37,249 nucleotides of DNA, taken from positions 149,203 through 186,451 of the forward strand of contig JAUJOH010000005.1 in assembly GCA_030447745.1 (NCBI GenBank), read 5' to 3'. This document shows positions 24,407 through 36,644 of the stretch, one piece after another. Numbering within the stretch: position 1 is the first letter of the stretch; each line of letters opens with the position of its first letter. The DNA comes from Chloroflexota bacterium (lineage in GTDB: Bacteria; Chloroflexota; Limnocylindria; Limnocylindrales; CSP1-4). Made by a program: the position numbers and the translations under genes. The notes below the pieces were generated by a model. The model saw only the letters and a list, made by a program, of their open reading frames with translations, did not search any database and was not told the origin of the DNA.

Positions 24407-25304
24407 GTCGGTCCTCCAGCTCCGCGCGGGTCGGGATCGCGCTGCGGCCGTCGAGCGCGCGGCACGACAGCGCCGCGACGGTGTTCGCGAACGCGAGCGC
24501 CTCGTCCACCGGTCGCTCGTCCACGAGCGCCGCCAGCAGCGCGCCGTGGAAGACGTCGCCGGCGCCGAGGGTGCTGCCGTCGACGCCGAGCTGGATCGTG
24601 GCGCCGGGAGCGGCGTGGTGTCGCGGCTCCCCGGGCGCACCGCGCTCGACGGCGACGGTGCCGGCCGCGCCACGGGTTGCGACCACGAGCGCCGGGCCCT
24701 CGCGCAGTGCGGCCTCGAGGCCGTCGCGGAGCGAGCGGCCGGGGTATCGGGCGAGCACGGCCGCCTCCGTTGGCGCGTAGAGATCGATTCCGGCCAGGGT
24801 GAGGCCTGGGATCGGGACACCGCCGTCGAGCGACACCCGGCCGGTGATGCCCGCCGCGCGGAGCGCGCCGACCGTTGCCAGGCCGGCGTGGTCGACGTGC
24901 ACCCAGTGCGCCGCGGCGCAGCGCTCGAGGTCGGCCGCGCTCAGCTCGATCGCGCCCGCCTCGCCGGGATACGGGGCGAGCGACCGCGCCCCGGAAGCGT
25001 CGACGAGCACGACGCTCAAGGGCGACCGGCCGGGGGCCGGCCGAAGCCCCGCCACGTCGACCCCCTCCGCGGCGAGCCCGGCGCGGATCCAGCGGCCCGC
25101 CTCGTCGTCGCCCACCCGCCCCACGAATGCCACCGGCACGCCGAGCCTGGCGAGCGTCACGGCGGCGGTGGCCGCCACGCCTCCACCGGCCAGCCGCCCG
25201 TCGCGGCCCGGAACCCGCTCGTCCGGACCCGGCAGGCGATCCACGCGGACGATCGCGTCGAGCGTCGCCACACCGATGCAGACGACGCGGGCGGTCCCGG
25301 TCAT
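24393..25304 (-). CDS. YihV-like PfkB-family sugar kinase
   Basis: A ribokinase-family enzyme (303 aa). The substrate-side motif is AGGGVAATAAVTLARLGV (39-56), and the ATP/catalytic motif is TLGAGDVFHGALLAAL with the base D250. GRVGDDEAG and ALSCRALDGRSAIP match sulfofructose kinase YihV better than other PfkB proteins I know. The three positions I recall as binding the sulfonate in YihV (K27, N109, R138) appear here as R30, P111 and a segment without arginine. The substrate is therefore probably not sulfofructose itself. The ATG overlaps the upstream glucosidase stop (ATGA), and the kinase is paired with the aldolase downstream. Confidence 0.85.
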   Translation of the reverse strand: MTGTARVVCIGVATLDAIVRVDRLPGPDERVPGRDGRLAGGGVAATAAVTLARLGVPVAFVGRVGDDEAGRWIRAGLAAEGVDVAGLRPAPGRSPLSVVLVDASGARSLAPYPGEAGAIELSAADLERCAAAHWVHVDHAGLATVGALRAAGITGRVSLDGGVPIPGLTLAGIDLYAPTEAAVLARYPGRSLRDGLEAALREGPALVVATRGAAGTVAVERGAPGEPRHHAAPGATIQLGVDGSTLGAGDVFHGALLAALVDERPVDEALAFANTVAALSCRALDGRSAIPTRAELEDRRVAV

Positions 25305-26734
25305 GCGGGCGCCGCCGAGGCGGCGAGCTCCTCGGGCGGTCCGCTCTCGACCACGATCTCCGGCAGCAGCCCGTTGGCCGCGATGATGGCGGCGTAGGCC
25401 TTGCCGCTCTCCTTGACCAGCCGCCGCCCCGTCGGGTAGTCGACGTGGACGAGGCCGAACCGCGACCGGAACCCCTCGGCCCACTCGAAGTTGTCGAGCA
25501 GCGACCAGTAGAAGTAGCCCTCGACGGGGACGCCGCCCTCGATCGCCCGGTGGACGGCCGCGACGTGGGTGCGAAGGAATGCGATCCGGCCGGTGTCCGG
25601 CGTGCGGCCGTCCGGCCCCGGCGAGTCGAGCCAGACCGACCCGTTCTCGGTGATCAGGATCGGGATGTCGCCGTAGTCGTCACGCACGCGGACGAGCAGC
25701 TCCGTGAGACAGCCCGGCGTCATCTCCCAGCCGGTGTCCGTGCGCGGGACGTCGGGCGCGGCGGGCTCCACCCGCCACGGCAACCCATCGTGGCTCAGCC
25801 CGGCCGACACGACCCGCCGGGTGTAGTAGTTGACGCCCAGGAAGTCCGACGGCGTGCCGATCAGCTCCGCGTCGCCCGGCTGGATCGAGTCGAGCGGCCC
25901 GGCGATCCGACCGAACAGCTCGAGCATGTCCGCCGGGTACGCGCCGCGCAGCACCGGTTCGAGGAACCAGCGGTTGGTGTAGCCGTCCGAGCCGCGCGCC
26001 GCCTCCGCGTCGGCAGCGCTGCGCGAGGCGGCGTAGGTCGGCGCGAGACTGAGCACGACGCCGATCCGGCCGTCATGCCCGCTGGTCCGGAACGCGCGGA
26101 CCGCCGCCCCGTGCGCGAGCAGCAGGTGGTGCGACGCCCTCACCGCGAGCCGGAGGTCGCGCCGGCCCGGCGCGTGGATCCCCAGGCGGTAGCCGAGCGT
26201 CGCGGCGACCCACGGCTCGTTGACGGTGAACCAGGTCGCCACCCGGTCTCCGAAGGCGTCGAAACAGCGCGACGCGTAATCGGCGAAGCGGTCCACCGTC
26301 GAGCGATCCAGCCACCCGCCCTCGTCCTCGAGCGCCTGCGGCAGGTCCCAGTGGTAGAGCGTCGGGCACGGCCGGATGCCGCGCTCGAGGAGTGCGTCGA
26401 TCAGCCGGTCGTAGAAGGCGATCCCGGCCGGGTTCGGCCGGCCGCGGCCGGCCGGCTGGATCCGCGGCCAGGCGAGCGAGAACCGGTAGGCGGACAGGCC
26501 GAGCGCGGCCATGATCTCGACGTCCTCGGCCCAGCGGTGGAAGTGGTCCGCCGTCACGTCGCCGGTGTCGCCGTTGACCACGCGGCCCGGCGCGTGGCTG
26601 AACCGGTCCCAGATCGACTCGCCCCGCCCGTCCTCGTGGACGGCGCCCTCGACTTGGTAGGAGGACGTGCCGACGCCCCACAGGAAGCCGCCGGGGAACC
26701 TCCGCACGCCGGCCGCGTCGGTCGGCTCCGTCAC
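25301..26734 (-). CDS. GH1 beta-glucosidase
   Basis: A cytoplasmic family 1 glycosidase (477 aa), the usual length, without signal peptide. It opens with FLWGVGTSSYQVEGAVHEDGRG, has the acid/base glutamate E173 in FTVNEPW and the nucleophile E363 in LITENGS, and ends with YWSLLDNFEWAEGF and RFGLVHVDY. It releases glucose or related sugars from beta-linked disaccharides. The GTG start overlaps the xylA stop (GTGA). The specificity (beta-glucosidase, galactosidase or fucosidase) cannot be fixed by eye. Confidence 0.93.
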   Translation of the reverse strand: MTEPTDAAGVRRFPGGFLWGVGTSSYQVEGAVHEDGRGESIWDRFSHAPGRVVNGDTGDVTADHFHRWAEDVEIMAALGLSAYRFSLAWPRIQPAGRGRPNPAGIAFYDRLIDALLERGIRPCPTLYHWDLPQALEDEGGWLDRSTVDRFADYASRCFDAFGDRVATWFTVNEPWVAATLGYRLGIHAPGRRDLRLAVRASHHLLLAHGAAVRAFRTSGHDGRIGVVLSLAPTYAASRSAADAEAARGSDGYTNRWFLEPVLRGAYPADMLELFGRIAGPLDSIQPGDAELIGTPSDFLGVNYYTRRVVSAGLSHDGLPWRVEPAAPDVPRTDTGWEMTPGCLTELLVRVRDDYGDIPILITENGSVWLDSPGPDGRTPDTGRIAFLRTHVAAVHRAIEGGVPVEGYFYWSLLDNFEWAEGFRSRFGLVHVDYPTGRRLVKESGKAYAAIIAANGLLPEIVVESGPPEELAASAAPA

Positions 26735-27870
26735 CGGCGCACGCCCATCAGCAGTTCCACGACCGCCTGGTCGAGTCGCTGGTAGGGAAGGCGACGAGCC
26801 GCGAGCTCGTCGACGTCGAACGCGAAGGCACGGAGCGCGTCGACGTCGTCCGGGACGCCGGCCGCGTCGACGCGGCACTCGGCCAGCAGCTCCTGGATCT
26901 CCGCGTCCGCCCTGAACTCGTCGACCCGCTCGAGCAGGAGCCGGTAGCTCCGGATGTTGCCCCGCACGAGGTCCTCGAGGTCGTCCGGCGTGTCGCTCCG
27001 GTACGGCTTGACGTCGAACGCGTGCGGGCCGTCCCAGTGCGCGTCGTCGAGGAGCTTGACCAGGAAGAACGTCTCCTTGATGTCCTCGGCGCCGAAGCGC
27101 AGGTCCTGGTCGAAGCGGCCCGGCTTCTGGGCGCCGAGGTCGATGTGCGGCAGCTTCCCTGCGTCGAGGCACTGCGCGACCTCGTGAACGAAGTTGAGGT
27201 TGACCATCCGGGCGTGCTGGACCTCCGGGTTGACGCCGACGCGGTCGCGGACGGCCGGGTCCAGCGTCGCGATGAACCCGAGGACCGAGCCGGCGGTCGG
27301 CAGGAAGATGTCGCCGCGCGGCTCGCTCGGCTTCGGCTCGATCGCGATCTGCATGCCGTAGCCGCTGTCGGCGAGGTAGCGGGCCACGAACTCGACACCG
27401 TCGCGGTACCAGGCGAGCGCCTCGCGCGGATCGCGGCTCGCCTCGACCTCGAGCCCCTCGCGCCCGCCCCACATGACGAACACGGAGCAGCCCAGCTCGG
27501 CGCCCATGTCCGCGGCGCGCATCGCCTTCTGCCGCGCGTAGGCGCGGACGCGCGCGTCGGCCGAGGTGAGCGCGCCGTCCTTGAACGCCGGATGGGCGAA
27601 CATGTTCGTCGTCGCCATCGACGCGACGAGCCCCTCGCCGTCCATCACCCGCCGGGTCTCCTGGAGCACCCGGTCCGTCTCCTGGACGTCCGAGCCGAAC
27701 GGCACCAGGTCGTCGTCGTGGAAGTTGAAGCCCCAGGCGCCGGCCCGGGCGATGAGCCGCAGGTTGTCCATCGGGTCCAGCGGCGGGCGGGTGGCGCTGC
27801 CGAACACCTCCGTGCCGGCGAACGCGGTGCACCACAGCCCGATGGACAACTTTGGCTCGACGTTCGGCAT
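26731..27870 (-). CDS. xylA: Xylose isomerase
   Basis: A 379-aa actinobacterial-type (class I) xylose isomerase converting D-xylose to D-xylulose, and D-glucose to D-fructose more slowly. All metal and catalytic residues are in place: H51 and D54 (FHDDD), E178 and K180 (IEPKP), E216 and H219 (NPEVQHA), D244, D254 and D256 (IDLGAQKPGRFDQDLRFG) and D286 (FDVKP). No xylulokinase is in the window. In this operon it could therefore serve as an aldose-ketose isomerase feeding the kinase-aldolase pair. The ATG overlaps the preceding stop (TGATG). Confidence 0.95.
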   Translation of the reverse strand: MPNVEPKLSIGLWCTAFAGTEVFGSATRPPLDPMDNLRLIARAGAWGFNFHDDDLVPFGSDVQETDRVLQETRRVMDGEGLVASMATTNMFAHPAFKDGALTSADARVRAYARQKAMRAADMGAELGCSVFVMWGGREGLEVEASRDPREALAWYRDGVEFVARYLADSGYGMQIAIEPKPSEPRGDIFLPTAGSVLGFIATLDPAVRDRVGVNPEVQHARMVNLNFVHEVAQCLDAGKLPHIDLGAQKPGRFDQDLRFGAEDIKETFFLVKLLDDAHWDGPHAFDVKPYRSDTPDDLEDLVRGNIRSYRLLLERVDEFRADAEIQELLAECRVDAAGVPDDVDALRAFAFDVDELAARRLPYQRLDQAVVELLMGVRR

Positions 27871-29017
27871 CAGGGTTCCTCCGTGGCGAGTCGCGCGGGG
27901 TCCGGTGGCAGGCAGGCGATGAGCTCGAGCGTGCGGTCCGCCTCGATCTCGAGGTCCGCCAGCGCAGCGGCCGGCACCGCGAAGGTGTCGCCCCGCCGGA
28001 CGCTCAGGTCCCCCGATCCTGCCCGAATCCGGCCGGCCCCGCCCGTGACGACGCCCACGAGGTAGGTCGGCGGCCCGAAGCCTGGGCGCGCCTTGCCGGC
28101 GACGGTCAGGCGCTCCGCCCGGAAGAACCGGTCGACGGCCGCGTCGAAGACCCGGTCGATGGCCGCTTCGGTCAGCGACCCGGGCCAGCGGCGCCAGCCC
28201 GGGCCCTCGACGATCTCCCGCCCGTCGTCGTGGCGGAGGGCATCGATCCAGGCCTCGTCGCGGCTTGCCCGGTCGACGGCGTCGATCGCGACGTCCCACC
28301 CGACCCCGAGGTGCGCATGCGCGGGATCGATCGGCACGTCGCGGGTTTCGACGACGATCGAGAAGTCGCTCGGCTCCTGGATCTCGACCATGAACACGCC
28401 GGCGCCGATGGCATGCGGCAGGCCGGGCGGGATGAGCCAGACGTCGCCGGGGCGGGTCGGGCGGCGGTGCATCGCCGCCAGCAGCCGCTCCGTGTCCTGG
28501 GTCTCGACGACGTCGAGAAGCTCTTCCCGCCCGACGTCGCGCCGGAACCCGATCCAGACGCCGGGCCCGTCCGTGTCCAGGTGGCGGGTGCCCTGGATCA
28601 GCCAGGCCTCCGCCTTGCCGAAGAACGACCCGAGGCGGGTGCGCGCGAACGCCCGGCTCGGGTGGACGTGGACGGGCAGCCGGACGCCAGCGTCGAGCAG
28701 CTTGACGAGCACGCCGACGGTCGTTCCGGCGACCGACACGAGGCCGGCGCCGGCGATGGCGGCGGGGTCGGCTTCGAGGAGGTCCGCGATGCGATGACGG
28801 CGACCGTCGATCTCCGCGTCGCCGAGCCCGTCGTCGGACCGTTCCTCGCCCGGCGGCGTCCACGCGCGCGTGGACGAGCCCAGCCAGTCCTCCGGGCGCT
28901 CGGAGTCGGCCGGGTCGGGCACGCCCCGGAACTCGTCCAGCAGCCGGCCGCCGCGATAGAACCGCTTGACCCGGTTGGGTGGCAGCCGCCACGGCCGCAG
29001 CAGGGCGGCGTCGAAGG

Positions 29018-29021
<4 letters not shown>
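27870..29021 (-). CDS. Class I mannose-6-phosphate isomerase-like protein
   Basis: A 383-aa cupin-fold protein related to type I phosphomannose isomerase (ManA). Zn ligands can be seen in LPVHVHPS (H118, H120), GKAEAWLI (E138) and LPPGLPHAIG-type sequence (WLIPPGLPHAIG). A second beta-barrel at the C-terminus (YLVGVVTGGAGRIRAG, VRRGDTFAVPA) is normal for the family. It would interconvert mannose-6-phosphate and fructose-6-phosphate, downstream of the two mannosidases. The ATG overlaps the stop of the preceding gene (ATGA). A role on free sugars is an alternative. Confidence 0.85.
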
Positions 29022-31024
<2,003 letters not shown>

Positions 31025-31028
<4 letters not shown>

Positions 31029-33565
31029 GCGCCGGCACGCAGCTCGACCGGCTCCACGTTCCAGCCGCTGACGCGCAGCGCCCGGCCGCCGGCCGGGGCG
31101 TCCGACCACGTCACGACCACGTCTCGACGCTCGCCCGGGAGCAGCTCGAAGCCGTTGTCACGCAGCTCGAGCCAGCCGGGCGCGTCGGCCGGACGGGCGT
31201 CCTCGACGACGATCCCGAGGGCGGCCGGCCCGCCGGTGTGCCGGAGTCCCAGGCGGTGGGCGTCGAGATCGACGATGACGGTCGCCGGAGCGAGATCGAG
31301 CAGGGCTCCGAAGTGCTCCGTTCCGCTGAGCAGGTACCGGTTCGCGGCCCGGAGCTCTCCCTCGCCGTCGCTCAGTGCGAGCTCGAGGATGAACAAGCGC
31401 GGCAGCGCCCGGTCCGGGCCGTCGATCGACCCGAGCCTGACCGCCTCGTCAGACAGCACCTCCGCCGCGCCGGCGGACTCCGCCAGCAGGTCGCCGTCGA
31501 CGGACAGCACGCGGGCGACGATCCGCGCGCCGGTGACGGGTGGCCCGTCCGTCCAGGCCCAGAGCAGCGCCTCGAACGGCCCCCGTCCGCCCCACGCAGC
31601 GCCGTCGAACGAGGCGCAGACCACGACTGCGCCGTACGCCCGTGCCACCGCGTGGTACGCGGGCTTGGGATCGCCGCGATGGTCGATCGCCGCGGTGCAC
31701 CAGGCGTTCGGATACGACTCGTTGAACTGCCACGGGATCGAGCCGCTCTGCCGGAACGCCCGGCGCCGGTTGGCCTCGACGGCGTACCGGAGCCCCTCCG
31801 CCTGCAGCCACTGGCTCGCCCGCCGGAGCGACTCGAGGTCCGGGAGGCGGCCACCGAACGCCGCCTGCACGACCGGCTCGTTGATCCACCAGTCGCCGAG
31901 GTGGCGGTAGACCGGGTTGGCGCGCGTCGGCGGCCAGCGGCGCTCCGGCCGGATCAGCGCCTCGTGCGTCCGCCGGTTGGTCATGCCCTCGGCGCCGAAC
32001 TCGCTGTTGAACAGCGAGGTGCCACGGTCGTAGAGGTGGTGCTGGGCCCGGAGCCCCTGGTGCTCCCACGGGCCGTGGACGTCGTGGAGGCCCTCGGGAT
32101 CCGCCTCGATCACGTCGAGCCGGTTGTGGAAGCGGGGCCCGCTTGGCGATGTCGGGAGCCAGATCCGGTCAGGATGGAGCCGTTCGACGACGGACCGGAG
32201 GGCGCCGAGCACCGGGGCATCGTCGTCGAGCGGCCCGTTCGGACCCTCGAGCTCGTTCCCGCCACACCACGCGACGAGCGACGGGTGGTTGCGCCGGAGC
32301 GGAACGATCACCTCGGCCTCGCGGGTCATGCGATCGACGAAGCCGGCGTCCGTGGCCGGCGTGCTCTCGACCAGGGAGCTCGACTGGGCGAACTCCTGCC
32401 AGACCATCACGCCCCCGGCGTCGCATGCGTCGTAGAACGCCTCGGTCTCGATCAGGCCGCCGCCCCAGACGCGCAGCAGGTTGACGTTCGCGTTGGCAGC
32501 CAGGCGCATGAGGTGCGCCAGCCGCTCAGGCCGCGGCACGCCGTACAACGCATCGACCGGGACCCAGTTCCAGCCTCGGGCGTAGACGCGTCGTCCGTTG
32601 ACGATCCACGTCCACGGACGAGCGCCGTCCGGGGCACCCGCGTTCGCGACGAGCTCGACCCGCCGGAAGCCGAGCGGCACGGACCGCTCGTCGACGACGC
32701 CCTCGTCGTCGCAGACGCGGACGCTGAGCCGGTGCACGACCGGATCGCCCGCACCGTTGGGCCACCAGAGGACCGGCTCGCGGACGTCGAGCTCGACCAG
32801 CACCTCGCACTCACCAGCGGGCAGGTCCACGGTCGTGCCGCCCATGCCGGCGGTCGGGCCGTCGAGGCTCACCTCGACACGCACCCGAGCCGCCCCCGCG
32901 GTGTCGACCCGGACGCGGACGCGGACCGACGCGCGCCGGAGATCGGCCGACAGGATCGGACTGGCCCACACGTCGCGGATGCTCACGGCGCCCACCAGGT
33001 CGAGGCGGACGGACTGCCACAGCCCCTGGTGCACGAGGCGCGGGCAGAAGTCCCAGCCATACCCCATCCGGCTCTTGTGGACCCGGACGCGGCTGGTGCG
33101 CCCGGCCTGCGGCTCGCTGTCCGGCGCGGCCTCGACCACGACGGCGAGGAGGTGCCGGCCACCGGCGGCGACACGGTCCGTCACGTCGAGCTCGAACGGC
33201 ACGAACATCCCCGCGTGCGACCCGACGGGGCTGCCGTCGAGGAAGACGTGGCCGGCATGATCGAGGCCGTCGAAGCGGAGCCGGGCACGGCCGGCCCGAT
33301 CCGGGGGCGGCACGTCGATCTCCCGTCGATACACCCACGTCCGCTGCGGCACCCACTCGGCGGCGAGGCTGTTGCGCTCGACGTACGGGTCGGGCACCTC
33401 CCCGGCGCGCCACAGGTCGTCGAGGACGGAGCCCGGGACCGATGCCGGCAGCCAGCCCGGCCCGCCGTCCCGATGCGGACGGGCCGCCGCGCGCAATCCA
33501 GCGTCGAGCCCTAGGAACCCCTGGATCTCCCAGTCGGACCCGTCGAGCTCGAGCGTCCGGCGCAT
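31025..33565 (-). CDS. GH2 beta-mannosidase-like glycosidase
   Basis: An 846-aa family 2 enzyme without signal peptide, the usual length for beta-mannosidases. In order: a sugar-binding jelly roll (SVPGSVLDDLWRAGEVPDPY, RTWVYRREIDVP), an Ig-like domain, and the TIM barrel with NWVPVDAL, LLRVWGGG and CGGNELEG (acid/base E438). The nucleophile is E522 in FNSEFGAEG. Further motifs are LGDWWINEPVVQ and WQFNESYPNAWCTAAIDH, characteristic of the beta-mannosidase branch. It removes terminal beta-mannose from short glycans imported into the cell. The ATG overlaps the alpha-mannosidase stop (TGATG). Confidence 0.92.
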
Positions 33566-36048
33566 CAGCCGGTGACGCCGGCGACGCCGTCGAGCGGCCG
33601 CTCGAGCAGATCCGACTCGACGGCGTCCAGGGCGGCCTCACGCGGCACCCGGAACGTCCGGATCTCGAACGGCCCGATGTGGAAGGCGATCGTGCGCCCC
33701 CACGCCGGGAGCTCGACCCGGGCCGCGGCGGGGCGTCCCGCCGTCTCGACCACGCGGACGATGACGTCGTCACCGTCCTCGGCGGCCTTGACCGCACCCA
33801 GGACGAGATGATACGGCTCCACCGACGCCCACGAGGCGGCGAGCGGCAGCTCGCCGTCGTGGAATGACTCGACCAGCACGGTCGGTGGCTGGTTGTGCTC
33901 GACCGCCAGCCGGGTGAGCCCTGCCTCAGCCCACGCACCGCGGTGCGGAACCAGCGAGAGCTCGAAGCGCTGGAGACCCTGGTCCTGGTGCTGGTACCGG
34001 ATGTTGGGGCGCGGGATCGTCGGCTCGTGGTGGGCGAAGATCGGGCTGCGGACCGCGGTGACGCCCAGCTCGCCGCCGTGGATGTCGAAGCCGTACTTGG
34101 CGTCGTTGAGCGCCGCGAGCCCGAATCTCCCCTCGGCGCCCGGGATCGTTCCCGCGACGTCGATCCAGCGCTGGGCCGGCTCCTCCTCGCCGTTCGCCGG
34201 CCGCTCGATCGCGCCGTACGGGATCTCGTACATCGCCACGGGGTCGTCCACCCGGGTCGCGAAGCGCAGCTTCAGCATCCGCGCCTTCTCTCGCCAGTCG
34301 AGGATGACCCGCACGTCGACGCTCCGGGCGTGCGCCGCGAGCACGAAGTCCTCGACGAGTGACGACTCGCCGAAGCGGCTCTCGACCCGCACGATGGCGC
34401 GCGTCGGCCCGGATTCCACGAGCCCCACGCGGGTTGCCTGGAACTCGCCGATCTCGTCGCGGAAGGCGAGCTTGCGGTGGCCCCACGTGTCCGAGGTGTC
34501 GTCGACGACCACGGCACGCGGACGGCGGCTGGCCGCCACGTCGACTACATCCTCGCCGGCGTCGCGCAGGACGAGGTGCGCGATCCGGCCGGTCGACGGC
34601 TCGAGCTCGAGTCGCAGGTTGTCGTTCTCGAGCGTCGTGTCGGTCGCGCGGAGCGGCCCGCCGGTGACCCGTGGCGAGTCCGCCGTCATGAGATACGTCC
34701 GATAACCGAGCGGCGGCAGGTCCGCCTCGAACGCCAGTCGGCTCCGCCAGGCGGACACGGTCGCGTATGACTGGGTCGGCTGGAACGGGATCGTGGCGCC
34801 GGTCTCGTCGCGGAGCCCGTCGGTCGGCTTCAGCCCGCCGAACTCCAGCTCGACGGTCCGGCGGACGGGCCACGCGTGGGGATTGAAGACGACGATCGGG
34901 ACCGTCGCGGGATCGGTCGGGATCGCGATCCGCCGGCTCAGCGACTGGATGGCCACGTTCTGGGCGCGCGCGGCGATGGACGACGCCTCGCCCAGCTGGT
35001 CTCGGGCGTCGCGGTAGGCGGGCTCGATCGCCGTGCCGCCCAGCGTGTCGTGGAACTGGTTGAACAGGACCTGCTTCCAGGCCCGTGTCAGGTCGGCGGC
35101 CGGGTACGGTTGACCGCTGACCGTGCTGGCCACCGCGGCCCACGTCTCGGCCGTGCCGAGGACGTTCTCGGCTCGCCGGTTCCAGCGCTTGATCCCCGAG
35201 TGCGCCGAGTAGCAACCGACCGCGTGGTGCTGGAGGTCGTCACGGACGACCGGCGGCTCCGCGCCGGACTGGAGGACGGTGTCGAAGAACTGGCGGGGCG
35301 TGCTGTGCCGGAGGCGCGGCATCGCGCCGGCGCCGTCGAGCCGGCGGATGCTCTCGAGGTTCTCGCGGGTGGGGCCGCCGCCGTGGTTGCCGACGCCGTA
35401 GAACGCCATCATCTCCGTCCAGCGATCGGGCAGCTGCGCGATCGACTTGTCGAGGTGGTAGCCGAGGTCCTCGCGTGGCGCGCAGTACTCGTGCGGCAGC
35501 CGGTAGGTGAGGACCCGTGATCCATCGGCGGATTCCCACCAGAACACGGGTCCCGGCAGCCGGTACTCGTGCGGCCCCGGCCGCATGAAGACGTAGCTGT
35601 CCATGCCGCTCCGGCGAAGCAGCTGGGGCAGCATCCCGTTGTGCCCAAACGGGTCGACGTTGTAGCCGACAGTCGCGATCCGCCCGAACTTCTCGAGGAA
35701 GTAGCGCTGGGACACGAGCGCCTGGCGCACGAACGACTCGCCGCTGGGCAGGTTGCAGTCCGGCTCGACCCACCACCCGCCGACGAGCTCCCAGCGGCCC
35801 TCCGCCACCCGCTGCCGGATCTCCTCGAACATCGCCGGGTCGATCTCCTCGACCCACTCGTAGTAGGCCGCCGAGTCGCAGGTGAAGATGAACTCCGGAT
35901 ACTCCTTCATCCGGTCGAGCGCCGAGCGGAACGTCGCCCGGATGGCCTCGTAGCCCTCGGGCCACAACCAAAGCCAGACGGGATCGATGTGCGAGTTGCC
36001 GACCAGGTGGAGGATTCGCTGCCGCTCAGCCGCGGTGGGTGTGGTCAC
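33565..36048 (-). CDS. GH38 alpha-mannosidase
   Basis: An 827-aa Zn-dependent alpha-mannosidase. LVGNSHIDPVWLW supplies H20 and D22, YNVDPFGHNGMLPQLL supplies the nucleophile/ligand D132, and NQFHDTLGG supplies H333. The middle three-helix bundle and the large beta C-terminal domain (VFNPHAWPVRRTVELEF onward) are complete. There is no signal peptide, so it acts on imported mannosides. The start is a GTG overlapping the SIS gene stop (GTGA). With the GH2 enzyme it suggests use of mannose-containing oligosaccharides, for example from plant or fungal N-glycans or glycolipids. Confidence 0.95.
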   Translation of the reverse strand: MTTPTAAERQRILHLVGNSHIDPVWLWLWPEGYEAIRATFRSALDRMKEYPEFIFTCDSAAYYEWVEEIDPAMFEEIRQRVAEGRWELVGGWWVEPDCNLPSGESFVRQALVSQRYFLEKFGRIATVGYNVDPFGHNGMLPQLLRRSGMDSYVFMRPGPHEYRLPGPVFWWESADGSRVLTYRLPHEYCAPREDLGYHLDKSIAQLPDRWTEMMAFYGVGNHGGGPTRENLESIRRLDGAGAMPRLRHSTPRQFFDTVLQSGAEPPVVRDDLQHHAVGCYSAHSGIKRWNRRAENVLGTAETWAAVASTVSGQPYPAADLTRAWKQVLFNQFHDTLGGTAIEPAYRDARDQLGEASSIAARAQNVAIQSLSRRIAIPTDPATVPIVVFNPHAWPVRRTVELEFGGLKPTDGLRDETGATIPFQPTQSYATVSAWRSRLAFEADLPPLGYRTYLMTADSPRVTGGPLRATDTTLENDNLRLELEPSTGRIAHLVLRDAGEDVVDVAASRRPRAVVVDDTSDTWGHRKLAFRDEIGEFQATRVGLVESGPTRAIVRVESRFGESSLVEDFVLAAHARSVDVRVILDWREKARMLKLRFATRVDDPVAMYEIPYGAIERPANGEEEPAQRWIDVAGTIPGAEGRFGLAALNDAKYGFDIHGGELGVTAVRSPIFAHHEPTIPRPNIRYQHQDQGLQRFELSLVPHRGAWAEAGLTRLAVEHNQPPTVLVESFHDGELPLAASWASVEPYHLVLGAVKAAEDGDDVIVRVVETAGRPAAARVELPAWGRTIAFHIGPFEIRTFRVPREAALDAVESDLLERPLDGVAGVTG

Positions 36049-36644
36049 TCGTTCGCCTCTCGATCATCCGACGCCGGCGTCTCGCCGGCGGCCCATGCAT
36101 CCACGCCCTCGGAGACCAGGTGGAGCATCAGTAGATGCATCTCCTGGACCCGTGCCGTGGTCGACGACGGCACGACCAGCGCGATGTCGGCGTGCTCGCG
36201 CGCGGGACCGCCGTCCCCGCCGGTGAACACGACCGTCGTGGCGCCCCGAGCGCGTCCGGCCTCGAGGCCGCGCACGACGCTCGGCGACGTCCCGCCGGTG
36301 GAGAACCCGATCACGACGTCGGCCGGCCCGGCCAGCGCCTCCACCTGCCGCGCGAAGACGTCCTCGTACGCGTAGTCGTTCGCGATGCACGTGACGACCG
36401 ACGGGTCGACGCTCAGCGCGACGGCCGGCAGGGGGCGCCGCTCGCGCCGGTATCGCCCGATCAGCTCGGCCGCGAGGTGCTGCGCGTCCGCGGCGCTGCC
36501 GCCGTTGCCGAAGGCGTAGACGCGCCCGCCGGCGTCGAAGGCTGCACAGAGCCGCTCCGCGAGCTGAGTCACCACGGGCATCAGGGGGTCCATCGCCGCG
36601 GCCACGGCGCGGTGGTCGTCGAGACCCCCGAGATGGCCCGTCAC
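36045..36644 (-). CDS. SIS-domain (GmhA-like) phosphosugar isomerase
   Basis: A 199-aa single SIS domain. The phosphate-binding loops are FGNGGSAADAQH (45-56) and FSTGGTSPSV (114-123), and QEMH (167-170) carries the catalytic-type Glu and His of GmhA/DiaA proteins. It is similar to phosphoheptose isomerase (sedoheptulose-7-phosphate to heptose-7-phosphate), but in a mannosidase operon the substrate may be another phosphosugar. The GTG at 36644 overlaps the ROK gene stop (GTGA). A longer in-frame start upstream would run antisense-like into the ROK gene and is not favoured. Confidence 0.87.
   Translation of the reverse strand: MTGHLGGLDDHRAVAAAMDPLMPVVTQLAERLCAAFDAGGRVYAFGNGGSAADAQHLAAELIGRYRRERRPLPAVALSVDPSVVTCIANDYAYEDVFARQVEALAGPADVVIGFSTGGTSPSVVRGLEAGRARGATTVVFTGGDGGPAREHADIALVVPSSTTARVQEMHLLMLHLVSEGVDAWAAGETPASDDREANE

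Noticed and set aside
21369-25304. Classical sulfoquinovose degradation operon
   Set aside because: The kinase and aldolase look like YihV/YihT, but no sulfoquinovosidase, SQ isomerase or SLA reductase is present and the kinase lacks the expected sulfonate-binding residues.
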